A stretch of DNA of 14,815 nt from CAYUYM01 sp964449305 (GTDB lineage: Bacteria; Bacteroidota; Ignavibacteria; SZUA-365; CAYQST01): contig CAYUYM010000079.1 of the NCBI GenBank assembly GCA_964449305.1, positions 1 through 14,815 on the forward strand. The letters are read 5' to 3'. The translations under genes and the position numbers were made by a program. Of the stretch, positions 7,498-13,781 are shown one piece after another; the first letter of the stretch is position 1; each line of letters begins with the position of its first letter. Below the pieces are notes generated by a model. It was not told the DNA's origin, ran no database searches, and saw nothing but the letters and a program-made list of their open reading frames with translations.

Positions 7498-9093
7498 ATG
7501 GCACGTCTCATCTCCCCCATACCGGGCATCCTCGCGGCGTTGCTGATCTCGGCGATCGTCGGAGGCTGCAGTTCCGCCCCACCCCTGGCCTCGGGCGACT
7601 ACGGGACCGTCCTGTTCGCCAACGCAGGTCAGGAGGTCAACTCCTCCGCCGATGATTTCGCCGCCATGCCGCTGCGTGACAGGATGTACTTCACCTCCAA
7701 CCGGCATTCGTCAGACACGGTGAAGGACAACGAGGACACATGGATCGCCTCCATCGTGGACGGCCGCTTTGCCTCGACCGCCAATGCGGGCTCGGCGTTC
7801 AACACCGCCCGTGACGAGGGCACGCTCAGTGTCGCCCCCGATGGCATCACCGTGTACTTCACCATGTGCTGGGCGCCGAACGGCGTCGGCGATGCCGATC
7901 TCTACACCGCCATGCTCGATCGCGAGGGGCGCCCCACCCGTGTGCGCAACCTTGCGGAGATCAACTCGAAGTATTGGGACAGCAATCCCTTCATCACCGC
8001 CGATGGCAACGAGCTCTACTTCAGCTCCGACCGACCGGGCGGCAGAGGTGGCACGGATCTCTGGGTCTCGCGCAAGCTCGCCAACGGCAAGTGGGGGTCG
8101 CCCACAAACCTTGGCTCCACGATCAACAGCAGGTACGACGAGAAGGCGCCCTGGGTGCTGCCCGACAATGCGACGCTCATCTTCTCCTCCGATGGCATCA
8201 CGGGCAGCGATGGTTTTGATCTGTACATGGCGAAGCGTGAGCTGGTCGACACCAAGCCTCCGAAGCCCTGGGGCAATCTCACCAAGCTCGGGTTTCCGTT
8301 CAGCACCGACGCCGACGATCTCTTCCTCCGCGCCTCCGCCGAGGAGGACACGCTGTACCTGGCATCGAACCGTCGGGGCGGCATGGGTGGACTCGACATC
8401 TATCTCTGCACCTCCAACCCGTTCAAGGATACGAGCCGTTACAAGACCACGCTGGCCATCATGGTGCTCGATTCCACGACGCGTGATCCGCTGCCGCGTG
8501 CGCGCTACCGCGTGAGCTCCCCGTCACTCGAGACGAGCGGCGAGGCTGATCAATACGGCCGCATCGCCCTCCGTGTGCTCCGCGGGCAGAACTACCATGT
8601 GGCGGTGGATGCCGCGGGGTATGCTCCGGAGTCGGCCAGCTTCCCCGTGCCACGCAGCTATCCCTATCGGGAGATGCGCCGGGAGATCGGCTTGGGCAGG
8701 CTCCCGGAGAAGCCGGTGGAAACGCCACCCGTGAAGGAGGAGGAGCCCTTCGTCATCCATTTCGATTTCGACCGCTCCGAGCTGACCAGGGCGTCGGTGA
8801 CCGCCCTCGATGAATTCCTCGCAGGCCACCTGCGACCGCTGCTCGACCGTGGTGCGGACTTCGAACTCATCATTGATGCCCATGCAGACGATGTGGGAAG
8901 TGAGACGTACAACGTCGCCCTCTCGCAGCGCCGCGGCGATGCCGTGATCCGATGGCTCCGCGACAAGGGGGTCCCGCTCGGTGCCATGAGCCTCACAGCG
9001 CATGGAGAAACCCAGCCGGCGACGTCCAACGCCACCGACGAGGGCCGCGGCATCAACCGCCGCGCCGAGCTGCGCCTGCGCCTTACTCCCTGA
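7498..9093 (+). CDS. PD40 propeller-CRD-OmpA lipoprotein (PorE-like architecture)
   Basis: The protein has 531 residues from the ATG at 7498. The N-terminus is a lipoprotein signal ending VGGC, with lipidated Cys at residue 24. At least five WD40-like PD40 beta-propeller motifs follow (about 55-310), including MYFTSNRHSSD, LYFSSDRPGGRGGTDLW, LIFSSDGITGSDGFDLY and LYLASNRRGGMGGLDIY. Next is a carboxypeptidase-regulatory-like beta-sandwich (about 320-395: VLDSTTRDPLPRARY through VAVDAAGYAPES). The C-terminal OmpA domain (about 415-531) has FDFDRSEL, DAHADDVGSETYN, LSQRRGDAVIRWL and GINRRAEL, containing the Asp and Arg that bind diaminopimelate in peptidoglycan. It should bridge the outer membrane and cell wall. 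The order propeller-CRD-OmpA is that of PorE of the type IX secretion system but without PorE's N-terminal TPRs, so a T9SS role is only a possibility. Its 3' end overlaps the opposing kinase gene by 11 bp. Confidence 0.93.
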   Translation: MARLISPIPGILAALLISAIVGGCSSAPPLASGDYGTVLFANAGQEVNSSADDFAAMPLRDRMYFTSNRHSSDTVKDNEDTWIASIVDGRFASTANAGSAFNTARDEGTLSVAPDGITVYFTMCWAPNGVGDADLYTAMLDREGRPTRVRNLAEINSKYWDSNPFITADGNELYFSSDRPGGRGGTDLWVSRKLANGKWGSPTNLGSTINSRYDEKAPWVLPDNATLIFSSDGITGSDGFDLYMAKRELVDTKPPKPWGNLTKLGFPFSTDADDLFLRASAEEDTLYLASNRRGGMGGLDIYLCTSNPFKDTSRYKTTLAIMVLDSTTRDPLPRARYRVSSPSLETSGEADQYGRIALRVLRGQNYHVAVDAAGYAPESASFPVPRSYPYREMRREIGLGRLPEKPVETPPVKEEEPFVIHFDFDRSELTRASVTALDEFLAGHLRPLLDRGADFELIIDAHADDVGSETYNVALSQRRGDAVIRWLRDKGVPLGAMSLTAHGETQPATSNATDEGRGINRRAELRLRLTP

Positions 9094-11356
9094 CGGCGGA
9101 GTCTGTCGGCAGGATGATCGTGAATGTCGTTCCACGGCCCTCCTCCGACTGCACGCTGATCGAGCCGTGCTGGAGTTCCGTGAGTTCCTTCGAGAGCATC
9201 AACCCAAGCCCGGTTCCCTTCTCCTGATCCGTTCCCAGGGTTGTGAATGTGTCGGTGGGGGAGAAGAGCCGTGCGAGAGCCTCCGGATTCATGCCGATGC
9301 CGGTGTCGGCCACGGTGATCGACACCTCCTTCGCTGAAGCCCGCCCGGCGAGGGTGATGCTTCCCCCTTCGGGTGTGAACTTGATGGCGTTGCTCAGCAG
9401 GTTGCGGATCACCGCCTGGAGAAGCTCCTTGTCCGCATACACAGTCAGTGAGGCGGGGACGTCGATGCTGACACCGACCCGCTTCTTCATCGCCATCGAA
9501 TGATGAAAGTTGACGCTGTCCTGCACCTCATGCAGGAGGATGAGGTGCATCGGGCTCACGCGGATCCGGCCGGTCTGAATGCGCGACCACTGGAGGAGGT
9601 TCTCGATCAGCCGGTACACACTCATGAAGCTGCTCATCACATAGTCGATGTACTCCTTCAGTTCGTCGTCGGAGAGGTTGTCGTACTCGCTCTGGATGAT
9701 CTCCATGAATCCGAGCATGGTGGTGAAGGGGCCCCGCATGTCGTGCGCCACGATGGAGAAGAGCTTGTCCTTCGATGCGTTCAGTTCACGCAGCTTCTCT
9801 TCGGAGCTTTTCAGTGCCTCCTCGGTGGTGATGCGGTCCGTGATGTCGCGGGTGATGCCGCAGATGCCGATGATGCCGGACGGGCCATGGAGCGGGGCCT
9901 TGATGGTGTGGAAATGCCTCAGGGTGCCTTGGATTTCGAAGGAGACCTCCTGATCGTTGGGGGCGCCGGCCAGCACCGCATTGTCAATCTCGTCGATGTC
10001 TGCGGCGATCCCGGGGGCAAGAAAGTCCGCATCCGAGTGACCGACAATCTTCTCCTGCGGCTGGCCGTACAGGCTGGCAAGGGCGGGGTTCGCCACCACG
10101 TAGCGCTTCTGCGTGTCCTTGATGAAGATGCAGTCGCGTGCAGAGTCGATGACGCCGCGCAGGCGGGCCTCGGACGTGCGCAGTGCATCCTCGGAGGCCA
10201 TGATGCCGGTGATGTCGGTGATGGTGGTGATGACGCGCACCACGCTTCCGCCTTCGTACACGGGTGACTTCACCGTCTCCGTCTCGATGGTGCGGAAGCC
10301 GAAGAGCATGGATTCCCGGCTCGTGATGGAGATGCCCTCACGGAACACCTGCCGGTATTCCTCGATCACCTTGTCGTTGAGGAAGGGGAAGGCCTCGTCG
10401 ATCCGCTGGCCCAGCAGGGTGCCGGGGAGGTTGAGTTCGGCGCAGATGCGCCGGAAGGCCTTGTTGACGAGGATCAGACGCAGGTCCCTGTCCACCACGT
10501 GGATCCAGTTCCGCATGGAGTTGATCGTGGTGTTGAAGAGGTACTCCGAGGAGATGATCGCCTGCTCCGCCATGCGGTTGAGGGTGATGTCCTGGGCGGC
10601 ACCATAGACCACCAGGGTCTGCATGGTGGAGCCTGTCCACTCCGGCGTGGCATAATCGCGCATCCATCGCACCTCACCTGAGCGCAGTTGGATGCGGTAT
10701 TCGCAGGAGCTTTTCTCCCCCTTCCGCAACGTCTGGATGTGGTCCTTGTAGACCGGAATGTCTTCGGGGAGGATGAGCGACTGCCAGTGCTCAAGGGCGT
10801 CGAGTCCCTCGCTGCGAAAATTGATGATGCGCGCAAAGGCCTCGTTGAACCATCGGGTGGTGATGATGCCCACCTCGGTGAACGCGAACTGGTAGGCCAG
10901 ATCGGTGATGACCTCGGTGATGATGCGATGCCGGGCCTCGGATTCGTGGAGTTCCTCGTCGATGCGTGATTTGTAGAGCGCCATCTGGATGGTGGACTGC
11001 AGGGTCTCACGCTGGATGGGTTTCACGAGGTAGCCATAGGGCTCCGACATCCCCGCCTGACGGATGATGTCGCTGTCGGAGAAGGCGGTGAGGTAGATGA
11101 CCGGCAGCCGATGCCGGCGACGCATCACGTGCGCGGCATCGATGCCGGTCATGTCACCGTCGAGGTTGATGTCCATCAGCACCACGTGCGGTCTGTTCTC
11201 CTCCACCGAGGCGATCGCCTCCGCGCCACTGGCGACGCAGGCGGAGATCTCGTATCCGAGGTGGTAGAGGATCCGCTCCAGGTGTGCCGCTGTGATCTGG
11301 TCGTCTTCGACGATCAGGATCTTCACATGGTCTGCGGAGTCGGATTTCATGGGCAT
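9083..11356 (-). CDS. REC-PAS-PAS-PAS-HisKA-HATPase hybrid sensor histidine kinase
   Basis: A cytoplasmic 757-residue kinase with no membrane segment. An N-terminal receiver domain (about 11-128) has the acidic pair E18/D19, phosphoacceptor D62 in LMDINLDG, T90 and K112 in LVKPI. Three PAS/PAC units follow (about 146-259, 270-385 and 396-509), each ending in a DIT-type PAC signature. The HisKA domain carries H538 in SIVAHDMRGPF. The ATPase domain shows the N box RNLLSNAIKFTP (N656), G1 DTGIGM and G2 GTGLGL. All phosphotransfer residues are present, so it should be active and receive input at both the receiver and the PAS domains. The start is an ATG at 11356; a TTG one codon earlier and an ATG at 11350 are alternatives. 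It begins 24 bp after the DUF1015 stop, probably as the last gene of a serA-DUF1015-kinase transcript. No separate response regulator is nearby. The signal is unknown. Confidence 0.94.
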   Translation of the reverse strand: MPMKSDSADHVKILIVEDDQITAAHLERILYHLGYEISACVASGAEAIASVEENRPHVVLMDINLDGDMTGIDAAHVMRRRHRLPVIYLTAFSDSDIIRQAGMSEPYGYLVKPIQRETLQSTIQMALYKSRIDEELHESEARHRIITEVITDLAYQFAFTEVGIITTRWFNEAFARIINFRSEGLDALEHWQSLILPEDIPVYKDHIQTLRKGEKSSCEYRIQLRSGEVRWMRDYATPEWTGSTMQTLVVYGAAQDITLNRMAEQAIISSEYLFNTTINSMRNWIHVVDRDLRLILVNKAFRRICAELNLPGTLLGQRIDEAFPFLNDKVIEEYRQVFREGISITSRESMLFGFRTIETETVKSPVYEGGSVVRVITTITDITGIMASEDALRTSEARLRGVIDSARDCIFIKDTQKRYVVANPALASLYGQPQEKIVGHSDADFLAPGIAADIDEIDNAVLAGAPNDQEVSFEIQGTLRHFHTIKAPLHGPSGIIGICGITRDITDRITTEEALKSSEEKLRELNASKDKLFSIVAHDMRGPFTTMLGFMEIIQSEYDNLSDDELKEYIDYVMSSFMSVYRLIENLLQWSRIQTGRIRVSPMHLILLHEVQDSVNFHHSMAMKKRVGVSIDVPASLTVYADKELLQAVIRNLLSNAIKFTPEGGSITLAGRASAKEVSITVADTGIGMNPEALARLFSPTDTFTTLGTDQEKGTGLGLMLSKELTELQHGSISVQSEEGRGTTFTIILPTDSAVRE

Positions 11357-11380
11357 CAATGCGTGGATGGGTGTCGGGGA

Positions 11381-12622
11381 TCAGTCGAGGAAGTGCACGA
11401 AGAGACCGTCACGCAGCTTCGGCTCGAACCAGGTGGATTTCGGGGGCATGATCTTGCCCGCATCCGCGATCGACATCAGTTCGTCCACGGAGGTGGGATG
11501 CATGCTGAAGGCGACGCGCATTTCTCCGCTGTTGACGCGGCGCTCGAGTTCCCCGAGCCCGCGGATGCCGCCGACGAAATCGATGCGCCTGTCGGTGCGT
11601 GGATCCATGATGCCCAGCACAGGGGCAAGGACGTGGTTCTGGAGGATGGCGACGTCCAGGCTTTCGACGGGGTCGGGATTGGCCAGAAGTTCCTGAGAGG
11701 CATGGAGCGTGTGCCACGCGCCGTCGAGGTACAGCCCGATGTCCCCCTTCCTGGTGGGATGCACCGGCCCGTCGGCGGGCTCCACGGCGAAGTTCCGACG
11801 GATCGCGTCGAGGAAGTCGTCGCTCGTGTGTCCGTTGAGATCGCGGACCACGCGGTTGTAATCCATGATGCGAAGCTGGCTGCCCGGGAAGTAGACGGCG
11901 AGGAAGAAGTTGTATTCCTCGTCGCCAGTGTGTCCGGCATTGGCCTGGCGCCGTTCACGCCCGACGATGGAGGCGGCGGCAGACCGGTGGTGGCCGTCGG
12001 CCACATACAGCGTCGGCACGGCGGCGAAGCGCGACACGAGTTCGGTGATGTCCGCCTCGTTGTCGATCACCCACACCTGGTGCTGGATGCCATCGAGGGC
12101 GATGAAATCGTTGATCGGCGGCGCCGCGGTGACCCGTGCCACGACGGCATCGATGGCGGCATCGTCGCGGTAGGTCAGGAAGATGGGGCCCGTGTGGCCG
12201 TTCGTCACGCGGACATGCTCGCAGCGATCCTCCTCCTTGTCCTTGCGGGTGTGTTCGTGCTTCCTGATCGTGTCGTTCCAGTATTCCTCGACGGCGGCAC
12301 AGCCGACGAGACCGAACTGGCGGTGCCCGTTCATGGTCTGGGCGTAGACATAGAGATGGGGGCGGGGATCGGGGACGAGGATGCCGTCACCGATGAGTTT
12401 CATGAGGTTCTCACGCCCGCGGGCGTAGACGGCGGGGTCGTGAAGGTCGATGGCCGGATCGAGATCCACCTCGGGCTTGCCGACGTGGAGGAAGGACAGG
12501 GGATGCCCCTGCACCTCGATGCGTGCCTCCTCGGAGTTCAGAACGTCATAGGGTTTGGCTGCAACCTCGGCGGCATGCTCGGGGCGCGGGCGATAGGCGA
12601 TGAAAGGTCGTATGGTGGACAT
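11381..12622 (-). CDS. DUF1015 family protein
   Basis: A 413-residue protein matching DUF1015 (PF06245) in length and motifs: an N-terminal IRPFIAYRP...KPYDVLNSEEA, a central KHEHTRKDKEEDR (121-133), YVADGHHRSAAA (206-217), and a C-terminal LGIMDPRTDRRIDFVGG. It has no signal peptide or membrane segment, so it is cytoplasmic. The family's function is not established. DGHHR followed by small residues resembles the GxxR motif of the ParB/sulfiredoxin fold, which includes the free L-serine kinases SerK and SbnI. Its neighbour here is serA, and serA-DUF1015 pairing recurs in Bacteroidota as far as I recall. A serine-phosphorylating role is therefore a reasonable hypothesis, not a finding. There is no clear Shine-Dalgarno before the ATG. 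It is 127 bp from serA, with a hairpin in the gap, and 24 bp from the sensor kinase. Confidence 0.9.
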   Translation of the reverse strand: MSTIRPFIAYRPRPEHAAEVAAKPYDVLNSEEARIEVQGHPLSFLHVGKPEVDLDPAIDLHDPAVYARGRENLMKLIGDGILVPDPRPHLYVYAQTMNGHRQFGLVGCAAVEEYWNDTIRKHEHTRKDKEEDRCEHVRVTNGHTGPIFLTYRDDAAIDAVVARVTAAPPINDFIALDGIQHQVWVIDNEADITELVSRFAAVPTLYVADGHHRSAAASIVGRERRQANAGHTGDEEYNFFLAVYFPGSQLRIMDYNRVVRDLNGHTSDDFLDAIRRNFAVEPADGPVHPTRKGDIGLYLDGAWHTLHASQELLANPDPVESLDVAILQNHVLAPVLGIMDPRTDRRIDFVGGIRGLGELERRVNSGEMRVAFSMHPTSVDELMSIADAGKIMPPKSTWFEPKLRDGLFVHFLD

Positions 12623-12678
12623 GAACGCTGTGTGTCTGTTGTGGGGGAATGGCGGGAAAGGCGTGGTGAAACAGGAGA

Positions 12679-12716
12679 CGGCCCGTGCGGGATCGGAACC
12701 CGGAAGCCACGGGCCG
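12679..12716 (-). terminator. Stable hairpin between serA and DUF1015 (terminator, attenuator or processing stem)
   Basis: CGGCCCGTG at 12679-12687 and CACGGGCCG at 12708-12716 are perfect 9-bp inverted arms around a 20-base loop. The loop itself contains CGGG (12688-12691) and CCCG (12699-12702), allowing an inner stem. It begins about 34 bases after the serA stop. The minus-strand sequence after it (TCTCCTGTTTC) is only moderately T-rich, so a classical Rho-independent terminator is weak. Partial attenuation or RNA stabilisation of upstream serA is as likely. Confidence 0.4.
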
Positions 12717-12749
12717 CCCGGAAGGGGTGCGGTTGGTGGCGTGCGCGGA

Positions 12750-13661
12750 TCAGGCGCGCGCGAGGACCTCGTTCACGCGCTGGGCGATCTCGGTGCCGAC
12801 GCGATCCTGCGCCTCCACCGTGGATGCGCCGATGTGCGGGGTGACCGATACGCGTGGATGGGCGATGAGGGCGGCCTGCGCCTCGGTGGGCGGCTCGCTC
12901 TCGAACACATCGACGCCGGCGGCGGCGACCCTGCCTGCGTTCAAGGCATCGAGAAGATCCGCCTCCCTCACCACGCCGCCACGTGCGCAATTGATGAGCA
13001 CCACACCGTTCTTCATGCGGTCGAACTCGCGTGCCGTGATCGTTGCTCCCGTGGCCTTGTTGAACGGGATGTGCAGCGAGATGAAGTCCGCCTGCTCGAG
13101 CACCTCATCCATTGTCGTGAGCCGCACGTCCATGTCGGTGCTGGTGACCACGGGATCGTGGGCGATGACTGTCATCCCGAGACCGATGGCACGCCTGGCG
13201 ACTTCACGCCCGATGTTGCCGAGGCCGATGAGGCCGAGCGTCTTTCCGGTCAGCTCGATGCCCTTGCTGTATTCCTTCTTCGGCCATCTGCCCTGGCGCA
13301 TCTCCACATTGCTGAGGTTGATGAAGCGGCAGACGGCGAACATGTGGGCGATGGCAAGCTCGGCCACGGAGACGGATGACGCCCCCGGCGTGTTGACAAC
13401 GGGGATGCCCTTCTCCCTTGCATACACGGTGTCGATGTTATCGAGTCCGACGCCGCCGCGCGCGATCACCTTCAGATTCTTTCCGGCATCGATCACCTCG
13501 CGGGTGACCTTGGACGCCGAACGGACAATGATGCCGTCGTAGCTGCCAATCTGGGCGACAAGTTCTTCGGGCGTGAGTTTGACCTGTGTCACGTCATGCC
13601 CTGCGCCGGCAAGAATGCTCGCGCCTTCGGGCGAGATGCCGTCGGTGATAAGGATCTTCAT
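12750..13661 (-). CDS. serA: D-3-phosphoglycerate dehydrogenase, short form without ACT domain
   Basis: It catalyses the NAD-dependent oxidation of 3-phosphoglycerate to 3-phosphohydroxypyruvate, the first step of serine synthesis. The 303-residue protein contains only the substrate- and NAD-binding domains. Visible motifs are RGGVGLDNID (68-77), NTPGASSVSVAELAIAHM (90-107), the Rossmann loop GLGNIG (146-151) with D169 at the end of the second strand, and the catalytic triad R227 (NCARGGVV), E256 (FESEPP) and H276 (TPHIGAS). It lacks the ACT and intervening domains of the long SerA, so serine feedback through ACT is not expected. The ATG at 13661 has GGAG 6 bases upstream; an in-frame TTG at 13673 lies over that site and is rejected. 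A promoter and structured leader lie upstream, and DUF1015 lies downstream. Other 2-hydroxyacid dehydrogenases look similar, but motifs and context favour SerA. Confidence 0.9.
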   Translation of the reverse strand: MKILITDGISPEGASILAGAGHDVTQVKLTPEELVAQIGSYDGIIVRSASKVTREVIDAGKNLKVIARGGVGLDNIDTVYAREKGIPVVNTPGASSVSVAELAIAHMFAVCRFINLSNVEMRQGRWPKKEYSKGIELTGKTLGLIGLGNIGREVARRAIGLGMTVIAHDPVVTSTDMDVRLTTMDEVLEQADFISLHIPFNKATGATITAREFDRMKNGVVLINCARGGVVREADLLDALNAGRVAAAGVDVFESEPPTEAQAALIAHPRVSVTPHIGASTVEAQDRVGTEIAQRVNEVLARA

Positions 13662-13667
13662 GCCATT

Positions 13668-13671
13668 CTCC
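13668..13671 (-). promoter_or_regulatory. Shine-Dalgarno deciding the serA start
   Basis: GGAG on the minus strand lies 6 bases before the ATG at 13661, an ideal spacing. The longer ORF beginning with TTG at 13673 would place this sequence inside the coding region. Confidence 0.75.
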
Positions 13672-13699
13672 AATGGATGTTGAACAACGATGTGGTGGG

Positions 13700-13733
13700 G
13701 AGCAGCTGCACAGGGAGTGCAGACACACTGCTC
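13700..13733 (-). promoter_or_regulatory. Long nested stem-loop in the serA leader
   Basis: In the minus-strand transcript, outer arms GAGCAG (13733-13728) and CTGCTC (13705-13700) enclose inner arms CTGCAC (13722-13717) and GTGCAG (13711-13706). The inner loop is 5 bases, and a 5-base bulge lies on the 5' side only. Both 6-bp arms are perfect. The structure would form at the very 5' end of the serA mRNA if transcription starts near 13735. It could be a protein-binding site, a stabilising 5' stem, or the terminator of the upstream permease; no T-run follows it. Formation is likely from the sequence; its role is inference. Confidence 0.5.
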
Positions 13734-13740
13734 ATCCCTG

Positions 13741-13771
13741 CGAAAATAGACATTCCCTTTGCAAGGTCAAA
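13741..13771 (-). promoter_or_regulatory. Bacteroidota-type promoter for serA
   Basis: On the minus strand TTTG (13771-13768) is followed after exactly 19 bp by TATTTTCG (13748-13741), which matches TAnnTTTG at all fixed positions except one (C for T). Transcription would start near 13735, giving a leader of about 75 bases before serA. The promoter begins only about 10 bp after the permease stop codon. Confidence 0.55.
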
Positions 13772-13781
13772 GGTGACGCAC

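Noticed and set aside
12679..12716. A genuine tRNA gene or integration site
   Set aside because: There are no D or anticodon arms, the loop does not match the T-loop consensus, there is no CCA, and no integrase or flanking repeat is present.
11111..12844. 577-codon open frame on the plus strand across the kinase start, DUF1015 and the serA 3' end
   Set aside because: It spans three boundaries of well-supported minus-strand genes and has shadow-type composition.
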